Shown here: piece by piece, positions 22,088 through 33,391 of the stretch
Numbering within the stretch: position 1 is the first letter of the stretch
Layout: each line of letters starts with the position of its first letter
Assembly (NCBI RefSeq): GCF_914767665.1
Contig: NC_059501.1
Location: forward strand, 49,352,798-49,416,797
Origin: Harmonia axyridis
Taxonomy: Eukaryota; Arthropoda; Insecta; Coleoptera; Coccinellidae
DNA length: 64,000 nucleotides
Direction of reading: 5' to 3'
Translations under genes and position numbers: made by a program
Notes under the pieces: model-generated
What the model was told of the DNA's origin: nothing
Databases searched by the model: none
Seen by the model: only the letters and a program-made list of their open reading frames with translations

Positions 22088-22134
22088 AGATTAAGAGCCT
22101 TTCAGAAATATAAATATTTGTTTGAGGGTATTGA

Positions 22135-22230
22135 GACTCCGGTATCATTTAATTAAAAAGTGTACTCGTTTTTCTTTACCAAGCTTTCGCAATTTATTCA
22201 TTGCATCTTCAGGGTTTCTAAAAAACAGAT
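22135..22230 (-). mobile_element. Penelope-like element 3' fragment
   Basis: On the minus strand this contains CCTGAAGATGCAATGAAT followed by TTGCGAAAGCTTGGTAAAG. It is the C-terminal or repeat-region signature (SEDAMNKLRKLG-like) that commonly follows the GIY-YIG domain in Penelope-like elements. It is separated from the main PLE remnant (23340-24780) by a LINE fragment. Confidence 0.45.
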
Positions 22231-22340
22231 ATAGTTCATATTAATAAAATTTATTCATTTATTTAAATTAACGTGTCTCGACAGCTATGGTCATTGACAC
22301 AAGATCACATTGAAAGTAGTCATTTTACATCAAAAAAGAT

Positions 22341-23050
22341 TTAAATAATAGAGTACAGTTCATCATCTTTGAGAAATCGTATGGTTGCTTCGATCTGGGT
22401 GGGTGAACTTAGTACATCATGCAGGTGCTCTTTGATACCATATCGTCGGCGTGCATCTCCATAGTATGGGCATAAAGTTATTAGGTGTTTCACAGTCAGA
22501 CGTTCGTCGGGGCAGTGTTCACAGTTAGGAGCATCTCCTGAAGACATAAGAAAGCCGTGGGTTAGCTTTGTGTGTCCCATTCTAAGTCTTCTCGCCACTA
22601 TTTTATCCTGTCTCTTCATATCTAACTTTATGGGGTCGTGCACCATTGGTTGGATAGCGTGCAGTTTTTGATCGGTTGCATCCCATTGCGCCTGCCAGGC
22701 ATGAAGAGCTTCCAACTTGATTTTATTTCTCAGATCAGTGTGGAGCTGCATATCTATTACAGGGGAGTCAGAGGTTCGCGCTAAATTGGCTGCTGTGTCT
22801 GCTTGATCATTTCCAATTATGCCCACATGGGATGGAGTCCACACAATAGTGATTGAGGCGTTTCTGTCTTCCATAATATTATGACACTTTTCTTGGATTT
22901 TTTGCAACAGTGGGTTCTTGGAGAAAATATTGGTGATGGACTGTATTGAAGACAGCGAATCTGTGAGGATTCCAACTTTGCTACCAGATGTTATAGGCGT
23001 AAAGAGTGATTTGTAGATTGCATACAGCTCTCCTGTATGTATACTGCAGA
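22341..23050 (-). pseudogene. Non-LTR retrotransposon RNase H domain and C-terminus
   Basis: This truncated 3' end of a LINE ORF2 lies on the minus strand. The RNase H domain is nearly complete: Glu in TGELYAIY (about 23040), Asp in ILTDSLSS (about 22950), the TIVWTPSHVG block (about 22845) and Asp in GNDQADTAA. It is followed by a Cys/His C-terminal segment (C-x2-C-x6-H-x4-C in CEHCPDERLTVKHLITLC). This arrangement is typical of LINEs that carry their own RNase H, such as the I, R1 and related clades. The frame ends at 22341, with an AT-rich 3' untranslated region to about 22235. The reverse transcriptase is absent, so it is 5'-truncated. Confidence 0.85.
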
Positions 23051-23339
23051 TGGGTGGTATCTTAAATGTTTTTGTTTACTATAATTTGTTTGTTATTACC
23101 GAAATTGAGGTTATGTATTAAAACTTATTGAGTTGTGAGCTCGACAATGCATACTACAGGAATAAAATAAATTTGATATAAACATAAATTTACACGAATA
23201 CATTTAAAAAAACAACAATGTGATCTATTTTGATTTGGGTTATCTCGTCTTTTTTAATTAGTGGTCAATATGTCCCGATGATAGTCAGATTGATATGTTA
23301 ATAATCGTGATTTTCTCATCATTCATCTAATGGACCGTC

Positions 23340-24780
23340 GTTAAATTTATATTCTTTTTTTTTTTCTAACAAATAGCTGAATATATTGCTGAGTTTTTTT
23401 GTATCAGATTTCTTCTTGATAGTATTTTCATTTTTAATAATCTGAATCATCTCATGAATCAATCTTTTTTGGGATTTTTTTCCGTTTTGAGTATTTCAAC
23501 ATTTTCAAAATTAACTATATGGTCCAAGTTTTTTTGAGCGTGCGTTGTAAGTGCACATCGATCTTTCTGTTTTGTGATATCCGATCTGTGTAGAGCTATT
23601 CTACTCTTCACCCACTGGAAAGTTTGACCAATATACATACCCTGACAATCTTGACATATTATCTGATACACTACATTACTATTTAATTGTGTTGGTATTG
23701 GGTCTTTGAGATTACTATATAATGATTTCACTGTTTTTTGGTTATAAGTTGTCAATAGAACTTTTTTATTTTTGAAAATATATTTAATTTTTGATGTCAG
23801 TTTGTTTATATTCGGGACTGATGCATACAATTTTTCGACTGTGTCATTATTCTCCTGTTGTCTACGTGACTCAAGTGTTGTATCCGAAGCGTACAGAAGC
23901 TTATTCAACAAACCTGTTGGATATGAATTTTGTTTCAAAATTTCAAATGATTTTTTTAATGCATCTTGTCTGAAGGATTCATGGCATATTTTGTTGATAC
24001 TCTCCTTCATTCCTACGATAAAATTAACTTTTTTATTCATATTATGGTTTGAGTGGAAATTAATGAATTTATAAATTAGATATTATTTTTTCTATACCAA
24101 TTCAATTTTATGGTGTTGTTATGTCGGTATACTTTTGTGTCGAGAAAGAGAACTCCCTGTTCGTCATCTTCCATCTCAACAGTGAATTGTAAATCTTTAC
24201 AGTAGGAATTGAAGCATTTCATAGTCTGTTCAATTTGATCTTCTGGTAATGGTATGATGATATCGTCCACGATTTTTTTTAAGAATAAGTATTTTGAAAT
24301 TTAATTTTTTATGCTGTTATCAAGTAAATCGTCCATAACATATGATGATATAATTGGACTAAGTTTTGACCCCATAGCACAGCCAAATATTTGTTGGTAG
24401 AATTTATCACGAAATGTACAATAATTATTTTCCAGAATAAACAGAGTAATTTTCAGGAAAAGGTTTTTTTCGATGTTTGTATGATTTTGAATTATATCCC
24501 ACTTTTTCTCCAGAATTTTGATTATGTTAGTTTTTTTCAAATTTCCGAATAAGTTTATCACATCAAATGATGCTATTTTATGATTGTTGGGTAGTTGGAA
24601 ATTATTTATTTGGTGTGAGAAATCGAATGTTTCCTTTATGAAATATTCTTTATTTGTGTTGTATGCTGACTTCATACAAATTTGAATCCATGCATACATT
24701 TGTGCTGCAAAACTAACCACTTTCACTTTTCAAATTCCTGATGGGGTTGTAACCTTCTCCATGAGGTTGCTAGTGAAGCA
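23340..24780 (-). pseudogene. Penelope-like element: reverse transcriptase and GIY-YIG endonuclease
   Basis: In minus-strand order: an RT fragment (24301-24726) with IASFDVINLF and a GCAMGSKLSPI block, an in-frame stop at 24301-24303, and then the catalytic V-D-D (about 24262-24270) and FLDTKVYR motif (24076-24270). After a frameshift a 193-codon frame (23459-24040) ends in a GIY-YIG nuclease domain (CQDCQGMYIGQT, then ...SRIALHRSDI), preceded by the CxxC typical of EN-plus Penelope-like elements. The combination of a telomerase-related RT with a GIY-YIG nuclease is diagnostic. At least one stop and one frameshift make it inactive, and the RT N-terminus is missing. Confidence 0.88.
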
Positions 24781-25020
24781 AGCTCTGTAACCCAGATCAT
24801 GTCCCCCTTTTACCAAAAATCGATTTTTCTGAGTGTTTTCACAAATTCTGATTCGTTGTTAAGTTTCAGAGAGTGGATACTTTTGAATGAGACCCCTGTT
24901 TAATATGAATGATCACCTTAATTCTGAGAATTTAGTTTAATTTTCTCTGTATGATTTTTGACACTATTTCTTTTTATGTATAAGCTTTTGTATATAATCT
25001 GGAAATAAGCTATCTATCTA
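24781..25020. other. Non-coding spacer between two minus-strand retroelements
   Basis: AT-rich with no supported feature. A short T-rich stretch follows the LINE tail microsatellite. Confidence 0.3.
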
Positions 25021-27493
25021 TAATAATAATAATAATTTATTTATCCTGAAAGACATTTCACATGTATAGGACAAGTCATAAAATCAGTGAACAATCACAA
25101 TTTAACTGAAAAATATTCGCTAACTGAGTAATAACATTTTTCTAACATTATAACCTTAACTACTTTCCTAAATTCCTTAAAACTAAGACATTGTACACTT
25201 CTTGGAAGGTGATTAAAAAACTTCATACATTGATATAAGGGGGACTTTTCAAACTTAGTAGTTCTGTGTTTAGGGATGGACATAATTCTATCATTTCTAG
25301 TGTATAGCTATGAAATACTGAGAGCTTCGTTATATTGTTTTCATTCTCTTTAGCATACAAAAGGCATCTGAAGATAAAAATTGATGCAACAGTCAAAATA
25401 TGATAGTACTTGAAAAATGGTCTGCATGAGGTTCTAGGTGTAAGATTAAACATCATTCGCAGAATCCGTTTTTGTTCTATGAATACTCTATCAACATCGT
25501 ATGAGTTTCCCCATAACATAATATTATAAGAAATGTGACTATATACAAGACTATAGTAAACATTTATGAGTGAATGTAAGGGAATAGTATTTCTAACTGT
25601 ACTTATGGCATAAAAGGAGCTATTAATTTTTTTGCATACAGAATGGACATGCGAGTTCCACTTCAAGTTCAAGTTCTGGTCAAGCACTTTGTTTAGCTTC
25701 TATAACAATGTCGAAATACCGCAAGTTTAGCCCACCCAAACCATATCTCCTATTTTTGAAGTAAATACATTCTGTCTTTCTGATATTAATCATTATATTA
25801 TTTTGACGACACCAGTCTACAAAACACTGTAGCAAGAGTTGACATTAACTCTGCAATTCTTCGAACGTCTTGGCGCTAATCACCACTGAGGTATCATCAG
25901 CAAACAAAACCAATTTCATCATGTTCATGAGAAAATTAAAATCAGTGTAACCGGATGACAAAAAAGCATGTTCTTCGAATTTATAGGTAAGTCATTTATG
26001 AACAAAAGGAAAAGAAGTGGCCCCAATACAGAACTCTGAGGTACGCCCAAATTAATATTCTCTTCTTGCGAGAAAGTGCTATCAACTTTTACAAGTAAAG
26101 TTGTACACTCTAGATAACTTCGAATCCATGTTAGAAATATACCACTGAATCCCATGTTGTAACATTTATCAACAAGGAACTCATAGTGAAGACTATCAAA
26201 AGCCCGTGACAAATCAAAAAATAACCCCGCGACGAACAAATCTTTATCAAGGCAATCATGCACAAACTCAACGAAAAACAAAGCTGCCGTGTGAGTCGAG
26301 CGACCTGACCTGAAGCCATGTTGTGCAGTGTCTAATATATTATATTTATCTATATGGTTCATCATTCGATTGTAAACGATTCTTTCAAAAACTTTGGAGA
26401 AGGCACTGAGAATAGAGATAGGTCTGTAATTAGCAACATCATGTACATCATTTTTTTTATAAATAGGCAAGACTATGGCTTTTTTCAAAAGATTAGGGAA
26501 TACACCTGAGCTTATTGACAAATTAATTATATGGGCAAAATGAGGTGCGATTGCAGGTCCAATATTTTTCAGTATACGTGTTGAAATATGATCAATGCCC
26601 GAACACTTGTTGTTTTTCAAATTATTTATTACATTGATCACCTCATTGTCCAGAACTGGTTGAAAAAAGAAGTTGAAATTCAAAATTGAAGAGGTCGTGC
26701 ACGCATTGGACAAGTTAGAATGATAATAATCGTGCAGGGCTTTTTCAGTTATTAAGGAAAAATATTTAGCAAATATAACCGCTAGATTTTCAGGGTCAAC
26801 ATATGATTTTCCATCAATAATCAACTCAATGGGCTTGTATTTTTTCAACGTTCGGTTTGTTTGGGAATTCACGATACTCCACACTGTTTTATTTTTGTTG
26901 TCAGAGGTTTCAATCCGATTACTGAAATATCTAGATTTTGTTTCCTTGATTAACGAGTTATATGAGGATTTGACTCTCCTATGATAGTACTTATAGGTAG
27001 ATTGGCTCATAGGTAGATTGGCATTTCATGTTAGTATACAGCCAATAACAATTATCAAGATTTCGCTTAGCCAGGTGAATAGCGGGAGTGATCCAACGCT
27101 TGTCATATTTAGTATGATTATTAGATTGAATTAATGGAAAATTATTTCGGAAACTATCTTCAATAAGATACATGAATGCTTCAAAGCATTCATCAAGGTC
27201 ATGAGAACAATAAAGAAAGGAAAAATCACAATTATTGATGAAATGACTAAAATTGTTAAGATTTTGAGGGCTCAAATCCCTGACCCATTTATGTGAAAGA
27301 GTTTTCTTCGGAATAAAACCCACTGGAAACTTGAGTGAAAGAACTCTATGGTCACTAATATGAGCCTCATAAACCTCAACACTAGATGTGGGAAAATTTA
27401 TATTGGTCAAGATGTAATCGATCTTCGACATGAATGTGTGGCCATTAACATTCCTAAAAACTCTTGTAGGATTAATTGATGAAAAATGTAAAT
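25021..27493 (-). pseudogene. LINE-1 copy: CR1/Jockey-like ORF2 (endonuclease C-terminus, reverse transcriptase)
   Basis: On the minus strand the remnant begins at 27493, at the edge of the Copia-1 LTR, inside the AP-endonuclease. It shows the SKIDYILTN block and the catalytic S-D-H (about 27345) in a 146-codon frame (26991-27431). RT is read at 25925-27010: NNKCSGIDHIS, PIYKKND..NYRPISIL, the LFFDLSRAFDS block and GVPQSSVLGPLLFLLFIND. The F-A-D-D box lies near 25890 in another frame. Further RT and C-terminal frames run at 25223-25687 and 25095-25283. At least two frameshifts and one stop disable it. The 3' end is a short (ATT)n tail at 25021-25036, as usual for this group. No RNase H is present. 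Confidence 0.88.
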
Positions 27494-27860
27494 TGTAGCA
27501 TTCATATTGGATTTTCTATTTGGGTTATATAAATACAGAGTATTCACTAATACACAGATGATGATAATAATCGTTTATTCACTAGACACTCTAAGTCTAT
27601 CTCAAAAGCAAGTACAGTTCACAAAGCAGAACGGAAGTACCTGACAGAAGGCAGGTTGGAAGAGACTGTCACTCTAAAGTCTTATGCCTGACGTTCGCTC
27701 TCGACCATCGAAGGTTCATTCTTGTTTTCTCTCTCGATGGCCCTCGATGGCCTCGCCACGCGCAGACTCGTAGCGCCACCGCACGACATGCAATAACACT
27801 ATCAAGTGTAGGGTTGGTTGTCTCTCTCGTAATCTGTTCGGATGAAGTAATATTCTAACA
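27494..27860 (-). repeat. Copia-1 3' LTR
   Basis: On the minus strand it begins TGTTAGAATATTAC and ends ATGAATGCTACA, with canonical TG and CA termini (367 bp). A purine-rich tract lies directly upstream. It interrupts the LINE endonuclease. No second LTR copy was recognised to the right of the Copia-1 gag, so the 5' LTR is lost or beyond recognition. Confidence 0.75.
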
Positions 27861-27880
27861 CTCCCTCCCTTCATCATCGA
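27861..27880 (-). promoter_or_regulatory. Copia-1 polypurine tract
   Basis: On the minus strand GATGATGAAGGGAGGGAG abuts the LTR start at 27860. Confidence 0.7.
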
Positions 27881-27988
27881 ACTACAACCAGCATTCTCCA
27901 CTCCAAGTCTAATCTATAAACAGAACTCAATTAGTTTATACTCTAATCCCTAGAAATACTCTGAAAACAAAAATTCAATGAGTTAGTA

Positions 27989-30900
27989 TTAAATCATTAG
28001 TTTTTGAGTTAATCTCTTATGACCGTCTGATGGTAAAGGATTTATCATTAAGTCATCCACATTCTCCTTGGTTGGAATCCATCTCACTGTGATTCTCTTT
28101 GCTTCAACACATTGTTTTATGAAATCACCATGTGTTTCAGCCATATGTCTTCTAAGTCCAGATTTCTCTCTATGTAGTAGGTCGTCATTTATTACCTCTA
28201 AATGATCATCAAATACTTTTAGTTTGGGACTACCATCTTTCTTGGTGCAGTCTCCAGCGGAATTTTTATCACACCAGACTGTTGTAGGAAATATCAGTTT
28301 TCCTATCACAAATCTAAGTACCTTGTCAAGAATTATTAATTCTTGATAGGCATTATTCATGGTTAGGTATTCGGCTCTACAAGTGGACAATGTGACATAG
28401 GTTTGATTATGGCTTCTCCAAGCTATTACATCTTCAAACAATCTAATAACATACCTTTCAGTTGATGACAAGTCGGTATGGTCTCTAAATGTTGCATCGG
28501 TAAATGCCTCTAAGTATTAAGTTTGAGCGGTGAATTTAAGACTTAAATTCACAGTACCTTTCAAATACCTGAAGATTCTCTTTACACCTTTCCAATCAGC
28601 TTCGGTCGGCTTCATTTGTTTTCTCGTTAAATAGTTAACAGCAAACGTAGTGTCTACCATTTGATGGATACATTAAGCTACCAATCGCTTCTCTATAAGG
28701 AACTCTTTTCATCTCTATAAGGAACTCTTTTTATCTCTAGTTTATCTGAGTCATCTTGTAACTTCTCTGATTGATTTCTCCTAATCCTATTTTCAATCTG
28801 TCTGATTACCATAGGAGTATTTTGAGCATTGCAGTCATTCATATTTAATCTATCTAATATATTCATAGTATAATTTGATTGATTGATTTATATACCTCTC
28901 TTCTCGGTTTCTCTTTATATTTAAATCATTTCACCTCCAAGTATATAAACAAGGTCCATGTATATCATTCTCTGAACCAAGTTTCTAGATCTCTTCAGTG
29001 AATCTCTTATTACATCTCTTTGGACTGATCTTCAGTCCATATAGGGCTTTCCGGAGTTTATATACATAAGATCGTTTGATCTCATTGTCAATGTCTACTC
29101 CATCAAGAATCTTCATATAGATCTCCTCTATAGTGCCATTTAAAAAGGCAGGTTTTTACTTCTGATTGACAAGCATGTAAATCATACTTATTTATTATTG
29201 CAAATGTAGCTCTAATTACAGGAAGTCTAATGTCATAGATATTTTTGACCTTAAAGCCTCATATGACTAATCTTACTTTGTATCGTATAAGACCATTTGC
29301 CTCTAATTTTCTCTCGAATACCATTTCGAGTCTATAATGTTTGCCCGTTTTCCAGATTCCAGAAGATTCCTTTTATCTACCAATATCCAAACCTTATTTT
29401 GTATCATGGAATCAATTTCTTCTTTTGTAGCTTTCTTCCATAAGTGGCCTTCTCTAGAATTCATAGCTTCCTTGAATTTAATCGGTTCTCGATTTAATGA
29501 AGAAATAAGACAAAACCTCATATCTTCTTCTCTATCGGTTTTCTCATATTTACCTAAAATAATAATATTAATAGCTGATCTTTATTGATAACTAGTTATC
29601 CAAAGGCAATTGACCTTGGTCGTTCAGCCCACTTTCTAAAATATTATTCTCTGAGTAATTAAGAAACCTTGCATAGCTTACGTCCTTTACGATTTTCTTT
29701 AAGTGTAGCAGGGTATTGGTCTTTTGATCGGCAGTTCCCTTATTTTGGCTCTTTCGAGTTTTTCATCCAATCCCAGTCGATTATATTTTCCTGGGTCTGT
29801 AATTTTTCTTTAGTGTCATCAAGTTGTTTATTTCTATAAACATCTTTGTAGGCAAGTTTCTTGTTAAATCTCACATGTAGCTCGAGCTTGAATGCCACGT
29901 CAAGTATCCTGTAGCGGTATAACCCACTAGGACAGCTTTCAGGGCACATTATCCAAATTTCAAGCTGGGTTTTGGAATCTTAATGTATGCGAACATCGCA
30001 ATACATAATAATACTTACAAATACTTCCAATACATCCAAAATCTCTCAATTTGATCAAAGTGGCATTTTGCATTTGGTGCAAACTTTGTCAACGGTGTTT
30101 GATATCTGATAGACTTGTGTGTTCTGTTGTACACATCTATAGATGCATCAATACCAATCTCCCACATACTCTTAGGTAGTCTGGAATCAAAAATGTATGT
30201 ACGAACCTTCTTTTGGATCGTCAAGTTAAACCTCTCCGCTCTCTCGTTCTCTATATTTTCTCTACTCAGTACTTCCGGGAATTTCCTTTCGGTAAATCTG
30301 TACCTTGATCTGACCTGATATAATATACCTTCTCATTTTTCTCCAACAAGTTTCTTGTTGATATTAAGAATTTCTTTAATGCTTCAGCCAACTCATCTTC
30401 TGTTTTAATGAATATGCTTTAGCAAGTCTCCAATAGTCTTCTATGTAGACATTAATGAATCTTTGCTGACCTGAATGAGATGGTGGTTCAATAAGTCCCA
30501 TCGTGTCAGTGTGTGTCAACTGGTTGTTTCTCAGCTCTCATTCTGTCTCTTTAAAGTGTAATTTCTCCATTGTCGATATGATACATACTTCACGTTCTAA
30601 GTTTTGGATTGATTCCAAGTTATCGATCTAAATTACCTCTTTACTGATATGACTGCAATCCCAATTTTTCTTGTTGCTCAGATTGTGTTTCATCTGTTTT
30701 GTCAGTTGAAACTTGTGAACTTTCTCTTTAGTTGAAACGATGAGATTATATTACTTCTCCCTCCCAATCGCAGATTCTGGTTCTCCCTCCGAACCTAATA
30801 ACTCGTTATTGGAATGTGTCTGCGATTGCAAGCTCATCTCATCTTCTTCGCTTATCGTTGCTCGACTCTCTAAAACAATCTCATGATTAATCTTATTGTA

Positions 30901-31146
30901 AACACTTAGGATTTGGAATTGTCCTCTAAAACAATTTCATTATTAACCTCATTATAAACTCTTAGGACCTGTTCTCTAAAACAAATTCATTATTAATCTT
31001 ATTGTAAACTCTTAGGACTTGGACATCTAAGTAAATATTGAACCCAGAGTCTGCGAGTTTACGTAAGGGAAGTAAATTCTCAGAAATCTCTTTCTCTGCA
31101 AATACGTTTTGCAATTTCTTAGTATTCTCATTTCTAAAATCTAAAT
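27989..31146 (-). pseudogene. Copia-1 pol: integrase, reverse transcriptase, RNase H
   Basis: Highly decayed Ty1/copia pol on the minus strand, following the gag/PR part at 33392-35513. Integrase C-terminal pieces are at 30015-30224 (LPKSMWEIGIDASIDVYNRT) and about 29740-29949 (HVRFNKKLAYKD). RT starts at 29303-29521 (FKEAMNSREGHLWKKATKEEIDSMIQN). RT thumb fragments are around 28550-28750, including a tandem duplication of about 30 bp that repeats a KRVPYRE block. RNase H is at 27989-28471 (VIAWRSHNQTYVTLSTCRAEYL, then WCDKNSAGD). Many stops and shifts are present. The order IN-RT-RH identifies Copia. Confidence 0.82.
30868..31020. repeat. ~51-55-bp tandem repeat, three units
   Basis: Units of the type CTCTAAAACAA(T/A)(C/T)TCAT followed by TTATTGTAAAC(A/T)CTTAGGA recur three times, inside the Copia-1 remnant. 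Confidence 0.7.
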
Positions 31147-31147
31147 A

Positions 31148-33389
31148 CAGTCAAACCTGTGTAAGTGACAACTGGGTAAGCGAGAAAACTCTTTAAGTGA
31201 GTGGAATTGCCTGGTCCCGTCATTTTTAGCCCCTAAAACCTCTATGTGTGAGAAATAGAAGCCTCTATAAGAGAAAGTCGTGAACCGCCAGATATATTTG
31301 TGTTCGAACCTCTATAACTAAGACTGCTATTTGTCTATAACTCTATAAGCGAGAGTCTGGCATGGAGGTAGTTCCCCGAAAACATAAACACATGTTTTCG
31401 GGGAATTACCTAACATTGTCTTTGTGGAAATCTGGCCCTCACTTTTAAAACAATCGATGTAACTACCTTACCCCAGTTGACATCAAGTGCTAAGAAAGCT
31501 TAAGTCTAGCGCAATGTCTAAAAGAAAAATCCGAGTTTTATCTCTGAGTGAAAAACTTAAGATCGTGAATGCGTTTGAGTGTGGAAAATCGCGTAATGAA
31601 ATTCAGAGTGAGTTTGGTCTACCAGAATCAACCTATTATAAAATTATCAAGTCAAGAGACTCTATAAAGTCTCAGTGCTCTGAAGGACACGGAAATATTA
31701 AGAGGAGTCGACATTCCGAGTTCCCCGACATTGAAAACTGCCTTTTAGAATGGATCAAACAAACCCTTAACAAGAACATCCCCATAGATGGACCCCTGTT
31801 GGAACAAAAATCTAAAGACTTTGCCACAAGATTGGGATATCAGAACTTTTCGGCTAGTAATGGCTGGTTAGAAGGTTTTAAAAGACGTCATGATATAGCT
31901 TTCAAAAAAGCCGCTGGAGAAAGTAGATCTGTAGACCAAAGCGTGTGTAACCGATGGACTGAAGAACTGCCAAGTCTCTTGAAGGGGTATGATCCAAACG
32001 ACATTTACAATGCGGATGAGACAGCTCTATTCTTCAAGTGTCTTCCTGATAAAACATTCACATTTAAGGGCGAAAAATGTCATGGAGGTAAACAAAGTAA
32101 GGAACGTCTTACTATTCTTCAATGCGTTAACATGACCGGTACTGATAAGCTACCTCTTTTAATGATAGGGAAATCAAAACGACCTAGATGTTTCAAAGGT
32201 GTCAAGACTTTACCTGTTGATTATGCAAGTAACACAAAAGCTTGGATGACCAAGATATTATTCAAGGATTGGTTGAAAAACGTCGACAAGAAAATGATGA
32301 TGAAAAACAAAAAAATCCTGCTTTTCATTGACAACTGTGCTGCCCACAATGACTTACCAACATTCGAAAACGTAAAAGTCATGTTTTTGCCTGCCAACAT
32401 CACCAGTCAACTTCAACCTTTAGATCAAGGTATCATTCACACATTCAAACGCTTTTACCGCAGAGAAGTTGTTCAACACACCCTTACGTGTCTCGAAGCA
32501 AGCAATAACCATGATATTGGCGTACTCCTAGCCATGAAATTTGCAAGGAAAGCATGGTACAAAGTAAGTGACGTTACTGTCAAGAACTGTTTCAAGAAGG
32601 CTGGATTTTGTATCAGCACAGATAAACAGGAATTTATACCTGAGGATAATGAAGTTGAAGCTGGACCTAGCAATGAGGATTGGGCCAAGCTTGTGTGTCA
32701 CGAATATACTGGTGATGTGTTAACGCCAACCTTTGAAGACTTTGTACAAGTTGACGACCTCCTGGCTACCGCTGGAGAATTTACCGATGACGATATCGTG
32801 CACAATTTCGCTACAACGTGTACTGACGGAAATGACAGTGAAGATGAAGCCGACCAATTGCAGACTTTGGATACAGAAGTAAAAAACATTCCAAAGAAGC
32901 AAGAAATTTTAATTGCACTGGAGAATATACACAAATTTTTTGAATACTCTGCGGTTGTTGATAAAACAATATTCGATAATATTTACGAATTAGAAAAGCA
33001 TGTTCACAATTTGAATACGGAAAAACAGAAGAAAATAACAGATTTTTTTAAATAGATGTGCGAGGTTCATTATTTTTTATTTGTAAGAAAAAACAACAGA
33101 TTTTTTTTTAAAAGATGTGTAAGATTCATTATTTACTATGTATTTGTAAGAAGAAAATTAAAGATTTCTTTGAATAAATGTGTGAGATTTTTTTCCTATT
33201 TGTAAGTAGAATGAAATACATTACACATATGTACATACATACATGTTTTCCATTTTTTTATTCAACCTCTATGAGTGATAATGGTAACTTAGAAACCTTC
33301 ATTAGCTAGAAACTCGGGTTAGTGAGAAACCTCCATAAGCGAAACAAACCTTGCGGTCCCTTGAACTCTCCCTTATCCAGGTTCGACTG
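31148..33389 (+). mobile_element. pogo/Tigger DNA transposon, apparently complete
   Basis: This 2,242-bp element is flanked by TA on both sides (31146-31147 and 33390-33391). Its ends are imperfect inverted repeats: CAGTCAAACCTGTGTAAGTG on the left, and on the right the reverse complement of CAGTCGAACCTGGATAAGGG. It encodes one uninterrupted transposase. It interrupts the Copia-1 pseudogene and therefore arrived later. Confidence 0.93.
31514..33055 (+). CDS. Tigger/pogo transposase, intact, with C-terminal PIP box
   Basis: This 513-residue transposase should cut and paste its own TA-flanked element in the nucleus. The start is placed at the ATG at 31514; a GTG 27 bases upstream is in frame but unlikely. 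Residues 1-55 form a CENP-B/psq-type helix-turn-helix and about 65-140 a second, Tc5-type DNA-binding domain. The catalytic core carries Asp168 (NADET), Asp273 (FIDNC) and Asp304 (QPLDQG), with 30 residues between the last two. An acidic stretch (about 440-475) precedes the end. Residues 505-512, QKKITDFF, match the PCNA-binding PIP box known at the pogo transposase C-terminus. No stop or frameshift is present, unlike every older element nearby. Confidence 0.95.
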   Translation: MSKRKIRVLSLSEKLKIVNAFECGKSRNEIQSEFGLPESTYYKIIKSRDSIKSQCSEGHGNIKRSRHSEFPDIENCLLEWIKQTLNKNIPIDGPLLEQKSKDFATRLGYQNFSASNGWLEGFKRRHDIAFKKAAGESRSVDQSVCNRWTEELPSLLKGYDPNDIYNADETALFFKCLPDKTFTFKGEKCHGGKQSKERLTILQCVNMTGTDKLPLLMIGKSKRPRCFKGVKTLPVDYASNTKAWMTKILFKDWLKNVDKKMMMKNKKILLFIDNCAAHNDLPTFENVKVMFLPANITSQLQPLDQGIIHTFKRFYRREVVQHTLTCLEASNNHDIGVLLAMKFARKAWYKVSDVTVKNCFKKAGFCISTDKQEFIPEDNEVEAGPSNEDWAKLVCHEYTGDVLTPTFEDFVQVDDLLATAGEFTDDDIVHNFATTCTDGNDSEDEADQLQTLDTEVKNIPKKQEILIALENIHKFFEYSAVVDKTIFDNIYELEKHVHNLNTEKQKKITDFFK

Positions 33390-33391
33390 TA

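Noticed and set aside
31487..31513. Upstream GTG start for the Tigger transposase
   Set aside because: The ATG at 31514 gives the expected N-terminus directly before the first helix-turn-helix; GTG starts are not expected in insect mRNA.
32221..32934. Minus-strand frames within the Tigger gene
   Set aside because: Shadows of the transposase reading frame on the opposite strand.
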